A stretch of 64,000 bases of DNA from Conchocele bisecta. Its lineage: Eukaryota > Mollusca > Bivalvia > Lucinida > Thyasiridae. The translations under genes were made by a program, and so were the position numbers. Every line of letters begins with the position of its first letter. Positions within the stretch are counted from its first letter, which is position 1. This document shows positions 36,955 to 50,130 of this stretch, piece by piece. The stretch spans positions 41,471,840 to 41,535,839 of the forward strand of contig CM055265.1 in NCBI GenBank assembly GCA_029237695.1, read 5' to 3'. Below the pieces are notes generated by a model. It saw only the letters and a list, made by a program, of their open reading frames with translations. It searched no databases and had not been told where the DNA came from.

Positions 36955-37345
36955 TACTGTCTGTGGGTGGTTGGTCGGGAGCACGCGACTGGTAATTCAA
37001 CGATCGGCGTTCTTCCTTACTGAATTCCGATTGGAGAACTGGTTTGGCCCTCGTGCCATTTTGTATGTGACAGTTGAATCTGGTTATATCCCTTATATGA
37101 GTATTACGATTATTCGTAGTCCTGTTTTAGGGGAAGGGGCCAAGTGACTTTGGTGTGGTATGGACCTGACACCAGGTCGGGTTATTCTAATTTCAAGGCT
37201 GAATATATTTTTTCTGATGTAAATATTCTGTTCTGAGTTTGGGATTTTCCTCCCAATGCAGCAGGTTAAAACGGGATCAAATCCCGGCCTTACATGACCA
37301 TAGCTGTTGATAGGCCATTAAACACTAATAAACAAATAAACAAAC
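36955..37345 (+). mobile_element. Retroposon, fuller copy with ATAAA tail
   Basis: It runs from 'tgtgggtggttggtcggg' through 'ggggccaagtgac' and 'atttcaaggctgaatata' to 'gttgataggccattaaacac' and an AATAAACAAATAAA tail. The A/T tail suggests target-primed retrotransposition. No ORF. Confidence 0.65.
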
Positions 37346-37955
37346 AAATGCCTTACTGTCTACATATATGCATAGGACGATATGTATTCAAACAACGGGT
37401 AACAAACAGTACAAAGTCTAGTTTCTTGGATTTCTCCGTTTACAAGATTTGTCACCATTAATGAGCACATTTCACGTCTGACTGCTAACTGTCCATATAG
37501 CTCACCACAGGCTCAGCACGATTAACATTGTTATCCATTAAATCTGAAGGCCATCTCTTCTATATGAGACACGCCATTTGATTTTGTACCAAAGAAGATT
37601 GTTGCGATTGTTCACGTTAAAGATTTACAGAAACTGTGATATTTTTAGTAAATCAAGTCGGAAGTTGATGAAATTCTCATAGCAAATGCGGAATTGTATT
37701 CCACATTTGCTCTGAATATTTCGTCAACTTTTGACATCATTCACGGAAAATATCGTAAATTTTGTACATATATTTCATCAAATGTACAAAATCATATGGC
37801 TCGTCTCACATGTGGCCGTGACAGGAGGAATGTCGTTGATATCCTTTGTCACCAGCGTAGACCCAGATCAGCCTGCACATCCGTGCAGTCTGATCAGGGT
37901 CACGCTGTTTGCCATCACTCATGAAACACCCATTATTGTTCTAAAAACAATATTA

Positions 37956-38206
37956 TAGGAATGAATGGCATTTTTGTGGAATTTATCGGCCATTCATTCC
38001 TTATAGGTAATTCCAGCATTTGAAATAAAGTCATCAAGAAAATGTGTTTATTTTCCGTTTTCTTAAGAATTATTTTAACTGCGCCTCACGGTTACGGAAA
38101 GTAGTTCGGCGTGGGAGTTTACTGGGATATAAATTTTGGACAGAGACTTGCTACGGGCCAATCAAATGTTAGGGAATTGTGTAAATATTTTTGTGCTGGA
38201 ATTATT
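37956..38206 (-). repeat. Interspersed repeat, inverted partner of 5201-5445
   Basis: Reverse-complement match over about 230 bp, with a short inverted repeat at its left edge ('gaatgaatggc...gccattcattcc'). Confidence 0.7.
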
Positions 38207-38209
38207 GAT

Positions 38210-38940
38210 GATTATCAGGTAGAAGTGTGAGAGCTGTAGGAATATGCACACATTCGGGAGTGATTACATTTGCCATAAGCACCATTTGTCTAGTAATAGA
38301 TATAGGACCTGTCATTCGAGGCCAACAGCCTGCATAAGCATTGTTTGACAATCTTTGGTTTTCAGAAGGAAACTGTTACTGATCATCCTGCAAAGATAAG
38401 CTTATGTTGCACATATAGCTGAACGATTTCCGTTTTATAGACAATGCGTTGCTCTAGGGCGCGACAATGCAGTCAACAGTATGGATTTGCCAAGGTTTCA
38501 TAGTTGCGCTCTAAAAATTCACAAATAATCCTTTGGAAATACTCATTCAAACTTTGATACACAGTGGAACCTCTCCAAACCGGACACCCTGTGAGGTCCC
38601 CAGGGTGTCCGGTTTGGAGATGTTCCACTGTATATCAGACATGTGAGCACTTCATGGCATTCTAATGTTTTGCAATCATGAAAAGTCATTGTGATCAGAC
38701 GTCCATAACAGCGAAACACATCTAAGGTAAACATCTATATTTTTCTGTGTGTCCTGTTTAGAGGGGTTCCACTGTACTGTTTACATCCGGATGAAACAAG
38801 AGTGGACAAGCTCGCCTGTTAACTGATATTTCTGTATGTTTTGGCCTCTCTAACTGACCACACATTACTTTGGATTCCCCCGCATATATCTTTATGTAAT
38901 TGTGACTCAGAAAAAATGGGGCTTATAGCATGTGTATGGA
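38210..38940. mobile_element. Mostly unassigned, with a mini Tigger-end palindrome
   Basis: A 69-bp palindrome at 38562-38630 starts CAGTGGAACC and ends GGTTTGGAGATGTTCCACTG, and a lone right end ('gaggggttccactgta') lies at about 38761. These share ends with the Tigger-like element at 5783-9558. The rest is unassigned. Confidence 0.5.
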
Positions 38941-38964
38941 GCCCCGCAGGTGACATGGATTTTT

Positions 38965-41900
38965 ATGCCCCCGCTACCGAAAGGTACGGGGGCATATAGT
39001 GTTACCGGCCGTCCCGTCCGTCCGTACGTCCCGATATTACCATATTCTTTAGTAACTTCTACATGGCTTCACATATTATGTTAATATTTATACACGTGAT
39101 ACATATGAACATGCCTTACACACTCCACCCCCCAGTACTTCGACCTTGACCTTTTCCACGTTAAATGTTTGCTTGGCACTTTGGGACAAATCTACGTGCA
39201 CGTTTCTCAATCCTACACTAACTTCTCAATACTTTTGCCAATCGCTTAAATATTTATGCTCATGATACATATGAACATGCCCTACACACTCCACCACCCA
39301 GTACTTCAACCTTGACCTTTGACCTTCACCTTTTCTACTTTAAATGTTTACTTGGCACTTTGGGACAAATCTACGTGCACGTTTCTCAATCCTACACTAA
39401 CTTCTCAATACTTTTGCCAATCGCTTAAATATTTATACACATGATACATATGAACATGCCCTACACACTCCACCACCCAGTACTTCGACCTTGACCTTTG
39501 ACCTTGACCTTTTCTACTTTAAATGTTTACTAACCACTTTGGGACAAATCTACGTGAACGTTTCTCAATCCTACAATAACTTCTCAATACTTTTGCCAAT
39601 CGCTTAAATATTTATACACATGATACATATGAACATGCCTTACACACTCCACACCCCAGTACTTCGACCTTGACCTTTGGCCTTGACCTTTTCCTCTTTA
39701 AATGTTTGCTTGGACTTTCGGACAAATCTACGTGCACGTTTCTCAATCCTACACTAACTTCTCAATACCTTTGCCAATCGCTTAAATATTTATACACATG
39801 ATACATATGAACATGCCCTACACACTCCACCACCCAGTACTTCGACCTTGACCTTTGACCTTCACCTTTTCTACGTTAAATGTTTACTTAGCACTTTGGG
39901 ACAAATCTACGTGCACGTTTTCTCAATCCTACACTAACTTCTCAATACTTTTGCCAATCGCTTAAATATTTATGCTCATGATACATATGAACATGCCCTA
40001 CACACTCCACCACCCAGTACTTCGACCTTGACCTTTGACCTTCACCTTTTCTACTTTAAATGTACTTGGCACTTTGGGACAAATCTACGTGCACGTTTCT
40101 CAATCCTACACTAACTTCTCAATACTTTTGCCAATCGCTTAATTATATACACATGATACATATGAACATGCCCTACACACTCCACCACCCACCCCGTACT
40201 TCGACCTTGACCTTTGACCTTGACCTTTTCTACTTTAAATGTTTACTAACCACTTTGGGACAAATCTACGTGAACGTTTCTCAATCCTACAATAACTTCT
40301 CAATACTTTTGCCAATCGCTTAAATATTTATACACATGATACATATGAACATGCCTTACACACTCCACACCCCAGTACTTCGACCTTGACCTTTGGCCTT
40401 GACCTTTTCCTCTTTAAATGTTTGCTTGCACTTTCGGACAAATCTACGTGCACGTTTCTCAATCCTACACTAACTTCTCAATACCTTTGCCAATCGCTTA
40501 AATATTTATACACATGATACATATGAACATGCCCTACACACTCCACCACCCAGTACTTCGACCTTGACCTTTGACCTTCACCTTTTCTACGTTAAATGTT
40601 TACTTAGCACTTTGGGACAAATCTACGTGCACGTTTCTCAATCCTACAATAACTTCTCAATACTTTTGCCAATCGCTTAAATATTTATACACATGATACA
40701 TATGAACATGCCTTACACACTCCACACCCCAGTACTTCGACCTTGACCTTTGGCCTTGACCTTTTCCTCTTTAAATGTTTGCTTGGCACTTTCGGACAAA
40801 TCTACGTGCACGTTTCTCAATCCTACACTAACTTCTCAATACTTTTGCCAATCGCTTAAATATTTATACACATGATACATATGAACATGCCCTACACACT
40901 CCACCACCCAGTACTTCGACCTTGACCTTTGACCTTGACCTTTTCTACTTTAAATGTTTACTAACCACTTTGGGACAAATCTACGTGAACGTTTCTCAAT
41001 CCTACAATAACTTCTCAATACTTTTGCCAATCGCTTAAATATTTATACACATGATACATATGAACATGCCCTACACACTCCACCACCCAGTACTTCGACC
41101 TTGACCTTTGACCTTGACCTTTTCTACGTTAAATGTTTACTTAGCACTTTGGGACAAATCTACGTGCACGTTTCTCAATCCTACACTAACTTCTCAATTA
41201 CTTTTGCCAATCGCTTAAATATTTATGCTCATGATACATATGAACATGCCCTACACACTCCACCACCCAAGTACTTCGACCTTGACCTTTGACCTTCACC
41301 TTTTCTACTTTAAATGTTTACTTGGCACTTTGGGACAAAATCTACGTGCACGTTTCTCAATCCTACACTAACTTCTCAATACTTTTGCCAATCGCTTAAA
41401 TATTTATACACATGATACATATGAACATGCCCTACACACTCCACCACCCAGTACTTCGACCTTGACCTTTGACCTTGACCTTTTCTACTTTAAATGTTTA
41501 CTAACCACTTTGGGACAAATCTACGTGAACGTTTCTCAATCCTACAATAACTTCTCAATACTTTTGCCAATCGCTTAAATATTTATACACATGATACATA
41601 TGAACATGCCTTACACACTCCACACCCCAGTACTTCAACCTTGACCTTTGGCCTTGACCTTTTCCTCTTTAAATGTTTGCTTGGCACTTTCGGACAAATC
41701 TACGTGCACGTTTCTCAATCCTACACTAACTTCTCAATACCTTTGCCAATCGCTTAAATATTTATACACATGATACATATGAACATGCCCTACACACCTC
41801 CACCACCCAGTACTTCGACCTTGACCTTTGACCTTCATCTTTTCTACGTTAAATGTTTACTTAGCACTTTGGGACAAATCTACGTGCACGTTTCTCAATC

Positions 41901-43170
41901 CTACAATAACTTCTCAATACTTTTGCCAATCGCTTAAATATTTATACACATGATACATATGAACATGCCCTACACACTCCACCACCCAGTACTTCGACCT
42001 TGACCTTTGACCTTGACCTTTTCTACGTTAAATGTTTACTTAGCACTTTGGGACAAATCTACGTGCACGTTTCTCAATCCTACACTAACTTCTCAATACT
42101 TTTGCCAATCGCTTAAATATTTATGCTCATGATACATATGAACATGCCCTACACACTCCACCACCCAGTACTTCGACCTTGACCTTTGACCTTCACCTTT
42201 TCTACTTTAAATGTTTACTTGGCACTTTGGGACAAATCTACGTGCACGTTTCTCAATCCTACACTAACTTCTCAATACTTTTGCCAATCGCTTAAATATT
42301 TATACACATGATACATATGAACATGCCCTACACACTCCACCACCCAGTACTTCGACCTTGACCTTTGACCTTGACCTTTTCTACTTTAAATGTTTACTAA
42401 CACTTTGGGACAAATCTACGTGAACGTTTCTCAATCCTACAATAACTTCTCAATACTTTTGCCAATCGCTTAAATATTTTATACACATGATACATATGAA
42501 CATGCCTTACACACTCCACACCCCAGTACTTCAACCTTGACCTTTGGCCTTGACCTTTTCCTCTTTAAATGTTTGCTTGGCACTTTCGGACAAATCTACG
42601 TGCACGTTTCTCAATCCTACACTAACTTCTCAATACCTTTGCCAATCGCTTAAATATTTATACACATGATACATATGAACATGCCCTACACACTCCACCA
42701 CCCAGTACTTCGACCTTGACCTTTTTGACCTTCACCTTTTCTACGTTAAATGTTTACTTAGCACTTTGGGACAAATCTACGTGCACGTTTCTCAATCCTA
42801 CAATAACTTCTCAATACTTTTGCCAATCGCTTAAATATTTATACACATGATACATATGAACATGCCTTACACACTCCACACCCCAGTACTTCGACCTTGA
42901 CCTTTGGCCTTGACCTTTTCCTCTTTAAATGTTTGCTTGGCACTTTCGGACAAATCTACGTGCACGTTTCTCAATCCTACACTAACTTCTCAATACCTTT
43001 GCCAATCGCTTAAATATTTATACACATGATACATATGAACATGCCCTACACACTCCACCACCCATTACTTCGATCTTCACCTTTCACCTTCACCTTTTCC
43101 ACTTTAATTGTTTACTTGCCACTTTGGGACAAATCTACGTGCGCGTTTCTCAATCCTACACTAACTTTCA
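38965..43170 (+). repeat. Satellite array, ~180-bp monomer, about 23 copies
   Basis: It opens with an ATGCCCCCGCTACC hairpin and a GTCC run (39008-39030), as in the other tandem-core elements. The phrase 'catgatacatatgaacatgc' then recurs about every 180 bp. Monomers fall into four types by the segment around 'ctttaaatg', and the order a-b-c-d repeats with local swaps (see findings). Spurious frames arise because each unit lacks stops in one phase only. Confidence 0.9.
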
Positions 43171-43445
43171 CACACACATTGCTCCAATGGTCCTCTACCG
43201 CCCTGTGACAAATCCACATTCGTCCTGCCCCCACTAAGCACAGGGTCAAGGTCACAGACTTGGTGCGTTTGAAACCTTAACATTCAGTTAAATGGCTTAT
43301 AATTTGTGTTTCCTTGCTCGGATCTGCTTCACATTTCACACACGCATTGCTACAATGGTCCTCTACCGCCCTGTGTCAAATCCACATTCGTTCCGCCCCC
43401 ACTAAGCCCAGGGTCAAGGTGCGTTCACAACCTTAACGCTCGGGT
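43170..43445 (+). repeat. Two diverged units related to 20530-20690
   Basis: 'cattgct.caatggtcctct' with 'ccgccctgtg' and 'agggtcaaggt' recurs at about 43180 and 43346, and once near 20606. Confidence 0.65.
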
Positions 43446-43479
43446 AAATGGCTTATAATCAAATATGCCTCGTTTTTTT

Positions 43480-44228
43480 TCTTTGGCTGCCAGCGGGGCA
43501 TTCGTGTGCCGACAGGCCACATTTCTAGTTTTTTGCCAGGTTTTTTGAAAAAAATATTGGCGAAAGCCGGGCAGGCTATTGGATTGGGCGAAAGGGCCGG
43601 GCGGCGGGCGGCGTCCACAATCAATGTTAAGTTTTCGTGTTTGAGTCCATTTCTTTCTTACTGTACCACCTAGGACCACCAAACTTTCGCAGCTTCATAA
43701 TCAAGGGGTGCCCACTACATTTTTTCCGCGCAGTCGACTTAGCCATTTTCAATGTTATGTTTTCGCGTTTACAATGTTAAGTTTTCAATGTTAAGTTTTC
43801 GCGTTTACAATGTTAAGTTTTCGTGTTTAAGTCCATTTCTTTGGTACTGTACCACCTAGGACCACCAAACTTTCACAGCTTCATAATCAAGGGGTGCCCA
43901 CCACATATCACTATCCAACATGTTATTTTTTTTTAACTTCACCCATTTTCAATGTTAAGTTTGCGCGTTTACAATGTTAAGTTTTCGTGTTTAAGTCCAT
44001 TTCTTTGGTACTGTACCACCTAGGACCACCAAACTTTCACAGCTTCATAACCAAGGGGTGCCTACCACATACAACTATCCAACATGTGACCATTTTTAGC
44101 CAGGTTTTTTGAAAAAAAATCCAGGCTATTGGATTGGCGAAAGCCGGGCGGGCGGGCAGGCGGGCGGCGGGCGGGCGGCGTCCACAATCAATGTTAAGTT
44201 TTCGTGTTTGAGTCCATTTCTTAGTTAC
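43480..44228 (+). repeat. Tandem units of ~160-185 bp, first block
   Basis: 'caatgttaagttttcg' and 'ctaggaccaccaaactttc' recur through about four units, with GGGC-rich tracts at 43560-43610 and 44140-44180. Confidence 0.75.
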
Positions 44229-44513
44229 TTTTTTTTTTTTTAGCTTATATTTAACGGCGGCACTGGCTCTAGGACCTTGCATGCCGTCTCCCAAGACTGG
44301 GAGAAAGAACAGAGGTAGAGATTTTTGAGAGAAGCCGGTAATTCGTATTTACAGAGCAACTACGAATTATCGGTACCCATTTACAGCTGGGTGAACTGGA
44401 GCAGTGTGTATAAAGTGTCTTGCTCAAGGACACAACGCACGCCGCTAGTCAGGCTCGAACCCACGACCCTTGGATCAGTAGTCAGACACACTGACCATTA
44501 CGCCACGGCGCTC
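44229..44513 (-). mobile_element. tRNA-derived SINE
   Basis: On the - strand the element starts GAGCGCCGTGGCGTAATGGT (an A-box-like head), has the B-box GGGTTCGAGCC about 50 bp on, then a conserved-looking central domain ('ccttgagcaagacac', 'cacccagctgtaaatgg'), and ends at a long A run (T run at 44229-44242 on +). This is the standard structure of molluscan tRNA-related SINEs with a central domain (V-SINE/Meta-SINE type). It interrupts the 185-bp array. Confidence 0.8.
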
Positions 44514-44589
44514 CGCATTTCTACGTAATTGACTTAGCCATTTTCAACGTTAACTTTTTAACGTACGTCTGGTTAAAGTTTTTTGGTTA

Positions 44590-45780
44590 AAACTTTTTTG
44601 TTATACTATATCTCTGCAACTGCTTCGCCCATTACCTTGAAACTTCACATGGGTGTTTATCATCATCCATATTTTCATTCTACCCCCCAACCGTGCGGCC
44701 CCTGTGCCCAAATGTCAAGGTCAAATTACTTTGAATTTTTTTGTTAAAGTTTTTTCGTGTACTATATCTCTGCAACTGCTTCACCCAATACCTTGATACT
44801 TCACATGGGTGTTTATCATCATTGTCGCACCTGCTTGCGAAAAGCGCGATCCTGTGCCCAATGTCAAGGTCAAATTACTTTGAATTTTTTTGTTAAAGTT
44901 TTTTTGTGTACTATATCTCTGCAACTGCTTCACCCAATACCTTGATACTTCACATGGGTGTTTATCATCATTGTCGCACCTGCTTGCGGAAAGCGCGATC
45001 CTGTTGCCCAATGTCAAGGTCAAATTAACTTTGAATATTTTTTTGTTAAAGTTTTTTCGTGTACTATAATCTCTGCAACTGCTTCATCCCAATACCTTGA
45101 TACTTCACATGGGTGTGCTTATCATCATTGTCGCACCTGCTTGCGGAAAGCGCGATCCTGTGCCCAATGTCAAGGTCAAATTACTTTTGAATTTTTTTTT
45201 TTGTTAAAGTTTTTTCGTGTACTATATCTCTGCAACTGCTTCAGCCAATACCTTGATACTTCACATTGGTGCTTATCATCATTGTCGCACCTGCTTGCGG
45301 AAACCGCGATCCTGTGCCCAATGTCAAGGTCAAATTACTTTGAATTGTTAGTTAAAGTTTTTTCGTGTACTATATCTCTGCAACTGCTTCACCCAATACC
45401 TTGATACTTCACATGGGTGTTTATCATCATTGTTGCACCTGCATGCGGAAAGCGCGATCCTGTGCCCAATGTCAAGGTCAAAATTACTTTTAATTTGAAT
45501 TTTTTTTGTTAAACTTTTTTCGTGTACATATCTCTGCAACTGCTTCACCCCAATACCTTGATACTTCACATGGGTGTTTATCATCATTGTCGCACCTGCT
45601 TGCGGAAAGCGCGATCCTGTGCCCTATGTCAAGTTCAAATTACTTTGAATTTTTTTGTTAAAGTTTTTTCGTGTACTATATCTCTGCAACTGCTTCACCC
45701 AATACCTTGATACTTCACATGGGTGTTTATCATCATTGTCACACCTGCTTGCGGAAAGCGCGATATCGTCAGCATTTTGG
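44590..45780 (+). repeat. Tandem array, ~150-bp unit, about 8 copies
   Basis: 'ctctgcaactgcttcaccc', 'cttcacatgggtgtttatc' and 'cccaatgtcaaggtcaaa' recur each unit. Several units differ by single-base gains in homopolymers. It ends with a (CGTC)n tract at 45785-45815. Confidence 0.85.
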
Positions 45781-45889
45781 CATACGTCCGTCCGTTCGTC
45801 CGTTCGTCCGTGTGTCCGGTTAAAGTTTTTTGGTTAAAGTATTTCCATCTACTATATCTATTTTTTTAGTGTCCATTCCTCGCCCCAAG

Positions 45890-46006
45890 GCGCGACATGC
45901 AGGCCACGGCCATCTAGTCTACAAAAAGTGGGTATAATTATGTTATCCAAGTGTCTATGCTTGGAAAAAACCTGGCCTTCGTGGCTTTGCCTCGTTTCTT
46001 GTTTTT
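45890..46006 (+). repeat. 3' end of a tandem-core element, first copy
   Basis: 'gcgacatgcaggccacgg' to 'ttgcctcgtttcttgtttt' matches 47047-47165 almost exactly. The CTTGTT ending resembles families A and B. Confidence 0.65.
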
Positions 46007-46960
46007 AACTTGACCCATTTTTTCCGCGTAGTCGACTTAGCCATTTTCAATGTTAAGTTTTCGCGTTTGCAATGTTAAGTTTTCGTGTTTAAGTCCATTT
46101 CTTTGGTACTGTACCACCTAGGACCACCAAACTTTCACAGCTTCATAATCAAGGGGTGCCCACCACATATCACTATCCAACATGTTACTTTTTTTTTAAC
46201 TTGACCCATTTTTTCCGCGCAGTCGACTTAGCCATTTTCAATGTTAAGTTTTCGCGTTTACAATGTTAAGTTTTCGTGTTTAAGTCCATTTCTTTGGTAC
46301 TGTACCACCTAGGACCACCAAAACTTTCACAGCTTCATAATCAAGGGGTGCCCACCACATATCACTATGCAACATGTTACTTTTTTTTTTAACTTGACCC
46401 ATTTTTTTCCGCGCAGTCGACTTAGCCATTTTCAAAATGTTAAGTTTTCGCGTTTACAATGTTAAGTTTTCGTGTTTAAGTCCATTTCTTTGGTACTGTA
46501 CCACCTAGGACCACCAAACTTTCACAGCTTCATAATCAAGGGGTGCCTACCACATACAACTATCCAACATGTGACCATTTTTTTACCTTCACCTATTATT
46601 TCTACGTAATTGACTTACCCATTTTCAACGTTAACTTTTTAACGTACGTCTGGTTAAAGTTTTTTGGTTGAAACTTTTTTGTTGTACTATATCTCTGCAA
46701 CTGCTTCGCCCATTACCTTGCAACTTCACATGGGTGTTTATCATCATCCATATTTTCATTCTAACCCCCAACCGTGCGGCCCCTGTGCCCAATGTCAAGT
46801 TCAAATTACTTTGAATTTTTTTGTTAAAGTTTTTTTGTGTACTATATCTCTGCAACTGCTTCACCCATTACCTTGATACTTCACATGGGTGTTTATCATC
46901 ATTGTCGCACCCGCTTGCGGAAAGCACGATATCGTCGGCATTTTGGCATACGTCCGTCCT
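46007..46960 (+). repeat. Second block of 185-bp and 150-bp units
   Basis: Three units of the 'ctaggaccaccaaactttc' type (46020-46600), then two of the 150-bp type (46640-46920), repeat the order of 43640-45780 in shortened form. Confidence 0.75.
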
Positions 46961-47046
46961 TCCGTCCGTACGTCTGTGTCCGGTTAAAGTTTTTTCGTTA
47001 AAGTTTTTCCATCTACTATATCTATTTTTTTAGTGTCCATGCCTCG

Positions 47047-47165
47047 CAGGCGCGACATGCAGGCCACGGCCATCTAGTCTACAAAAAGTGGGTATAATTA
47101 TGTTATCCAAGTGTCTATGCTTGGAAAAAACCTGGCCTTCGTGGCTTTGCCTCGTTTCTTGTTTT
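47047..47165 (+). repeat. 3' end of a tandem-core element, second copy
   Basis: Same sequence as 45890-46006, closing the duplicated composite. Confidence 0.65.
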
Positions 47166-47290
47166 CTATCTCGTTTACAGAAAATTTTGTACATTCTGTA
47201 AATATTTTTTAGGAGACATCATCTTAGGTACAAATGCAAAATTGCATGGCTTGTCGTATACATGTATATCAAAACACCGGACAGATTGAT

Positions 47291-47672
47291 TTGTTTTATT
47301 AGTGTTTAACGGCCTATCAACAGCTAAGGTAATTTAAAGCTCGGCCAACGGGTTTGCTCCAGCTTGTAACCTGCTGTATTGGGGAGAAAATCCCAAAATC
47401 AGAACGGAATATTTACATCAAAATAAATATATATTCAGCCCTGAAATTAGAATAACCGGACCTGGTGCCAGGTCCATACCACACCAAAGTCACTTGGCCC
47501 CTTCCCCTAAAAGTAATAGCATTAGGAATAATCATATTACTCATACAAGGGGTATTATAACCAGATTAAACCCTCACATACAAGAATGCCAAAGGTCAAA
47601 CCAGGTCTCCGTTCCGATGAATCCCGATCGTTAAATTAGCCATCGCATGCTCCCACCTGCCACTCACCTAAA
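47291..47672 (-). mobile_element. Retroposon, fuller copy, minus orientation
   Basis: The plus strand begins with the tail complement 'ttgttttattagtgtttaac' and runs back through 'ttggccccttcccc' to the head. It matches 36955-37345 in reverse. Confidence 0.65.
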
Positions 47673-47796
47673 CACGGGAACATAGAAAATTTGTTTCCCC
47701 CCCCCTATTTGTTATAGCTTGTTGGTCAGTTTTCAATGACAGTTATAGGGCATTTCCTGTAAACAACACTCAGAATGATCTGTTGAGCAATATGTG

Positions 47797-48000
47797 TGCC
47801 TGTGACTGGATAAATGGGGCTTCTGGGATTTGTTAATCAAATAACACACTCATGTAGCCTGGTAACGATTTTTATTGCTTGGTAGAAGCATGACAGGTGT
47901 TTCATTGATGGAATGGTGAACGGCGCCGATCCTGATCAGACTCTGCGAATGCATAGGCTGATCTGTATCTACTCCAGTTGAAAAACCCATAGGCGTGACC
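47797..48000. mobile_element. MITE, family 1, diverged
   Basis: 'cctgtgactggataaatggg' at the left, 'aaaacccataggcgtgac' at the right, and 'catgacaggtgtttcattg' inside. Confidence 0.55.
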
Positions 48001-48177
48001 GAGTCTCCAATTCCAACCACATAGGACATTGTTATCCAGAAACCAAGGGTCCTTCAACGTCATATTGTCTGCTTGTAAGAGTTCAGACTAGATACTAGGG
48101 TTTGAGCTCAAGGTCAGATATACGTGGCCACGTCACGTTTTCAGTGCTGAAAGGTTTGGATGGTAAGCATATCTTCA

Positions 48178-48347
48178 CCCTTAGACCACTACACACAACA
48201 ATTGTCGTCTGCTGTTGACTTATTTCTCAATAAAAACATGGTTTGACAGCATTGTCAAAGCATGTTGTAAATTATTCTAAAGTGCTGTCAAAGCATGTTT
48301 TTGATGATAAAAATGGAAAAAAGAAAATAAACAGCAGACGACAAAAA
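48178..48347. mobile_element. Hairpin MITE, family 2, shortened
   Basis: It starts CCCTTAGACCACTA and keeps the right hairpin arm; the right TTAA end is missing. Confidence 0.6.
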
Positions 48348-48766
48348 AATATTCATGGGAAGAGAAAAAACTGGCCTTTGTGATGTTTTTGTTCACATGC
48401 TCATTTATGTAATAATTGAATAACTGGGAAAACAAAAGCGTGGCTGCTATCAGAAAATTATAGGAAAAAATAATGGCGACACGTTAGAGGAGCCATTAAA
48501 CGTGTTTTCCGACCTATCATTTTGTGATATACGCTGCAAATTTCAACAGGACAATGCGTACCGGATTGCAAGGTGGTTGCGCAGATCATAACGGATGGAT
48601 CACACAAATAATTTTCACTGTTCATCAACAATGATATACTGTACCTGTAAAAAAACGTTCATCCACAATGATATACCTGTAATGTGTGACTATCAGCCAA
48701 TTAGATTGTGTGATATTTATAGAGTGCATTAGACAATACCAATATGTGTCAACGATGTTGTTTTAA

Positions 48767-48971
48767 TCCTTCCTACGCTGTTGACGGAAGTTGCCGTCTG
48801 CTGTTTTTCATTTTTGCTTTAATTCTTAACAAAAAACTGGTTTTGACAGCACATGAGAATCGTCTCCACTGGAGACGATTCTCTTGTGCTGTCAAAACCA
48901 GGTTTTGTCGAGAAATATTGAAAATAAAACATTTCCAGCAGACGACAACATTTAATTCAGCGTATTAAGGG
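48767..48971. mobile_element. TTAA-flanked hairpin MITE, family 2 variant
   Basis: TTAA at 48763-48766 and 48972-48975. The hairpin core 'gagacgattctc' is of the same design as family 2 but with different sequence, a sub-family. Confidence 0.7.
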
Positions 48972-48984
48972 TTAATGTGTTATT

Positions 48985-49380
48985 ATGCTCCACCACGATA
49001 GTGGAGGGGGCATTTAGTGTTACCCTTGTCTGTCCCATCAATGGCCATCCCTCCCGTCTGTCTTTCCGTTCGTCCGTAACCAACCTTGTGACTTGTAAAA
49101 CTTTTAAACCGTAATAGCTACAGACCTGAAACTTGGTATGTAGCTTCCTTATGATGAGCAAAAGTTTATTTAAATTTATGATTTGACCGCCGGTCATGGA
49201 TTATCTCCCCCTTTTCGACTTAGAATTTGGCAATTTTGTCTTGTGACTCGTAACACTTCTAAACCGTAATAGCTACAGACCTGAAATTTGGTATATAGCT
49301 TCCTTATGATGAGTATATTGTTGATTTGACACCCAGCTCATGGATTATCTCCCCTTTTGGACTTGGAATTTTGCCTTGTT
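48985..49380 (+). repeat. Tandem-core-type element, two units
   Basis: It begins with a hairpin 'ctccaccacgatagtggag' and a GTCTGTCC-like run, then two units with 'accgtaatagctacagacc' at about 49110 and 49264. Confidence 0.6.
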
Positions 49381-49806
49381 TATTATCAAAGCATCCAAAG
49401 GCATCCATATTCTATGAACATATTTTCTAGTTTTATGAAAATATATTGTTTAATTTGAATCCAAATTTCACGTATTTATTTAATTAACTGCCAGTTATCA
49501 TCTTTAACAATGAATCCATCCTTATTTGGATACTAGCAGTTAATTGCAGTCAGTTGTCAGTTTTACATTTAGAGATATATTTTCCTCAACAACACAAGTT
49601 TATTCTCGCGTAAATCGCAAAGTTTCCGCAGCGAAAATCATGCAAATATCACCCGTTGCAGCCAAGTAACCATACAGTGAGGTATGGATTGTATCTGAAT
49701 CACCTCAGCACCTGCTTTGCCATGTGGTCAGCGAAATGGCCAACTTTCCTTGTGATTTTAGCACAATATGTGGCTTTATATAGAAAGTCGCAAGTTGTAA
49801 TATAAT
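49381..49806. other. Unassigned 425 bp
   Basis: AT-rich with no supported feature. Confidence 0.5.
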
Positions 49807-49810
49807 TTAA

Positions 49811-50036
49811 CCATTTCAACACCACATGCCTGTACAGTGGTATTGACAAATAGTGTAGATCCAGATGAGCCGGCTCGTAACGAGCCGTCTCATCAGGATT
49901 TGCACTTTTTGCAAGTAATGTTCATATTTTTGAGAAGAAAAACACCCCCTTTTCATAAATGGACTAGTCAGAAAATAATTTTGTGACGATTTTGTGACAT
50001 ATAAAAATCCTTTCAAGTTACTTAGGGGTGAAAGAT
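49811..50036. mobile_element. TTAA-flanked MITE, inverted
   Basis: TTAA at 49807-49810 and 50037-50040, with the 'gccggctcgtaacgagcc' palindrome near the left end. Confidence 0.65.
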
Positions 50037-50130
50037 TTAAGGTTGCAGGATTTAATATAATATGCTAGGAAATTGTCTATTAATATCTTACAGTAACGTG
50101 TTAGCTGTTCCAAGCTATGATTATAACATC

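Noticed and set aside
40060..43208. Open frames in the 180-bp array
   Set aside because: Satellite monomers, not conserved as protein between units.
44958..45404. 148-codon frame over the 150-bp array
   Set aside because: It depends on indels between units and has no protein-like features.
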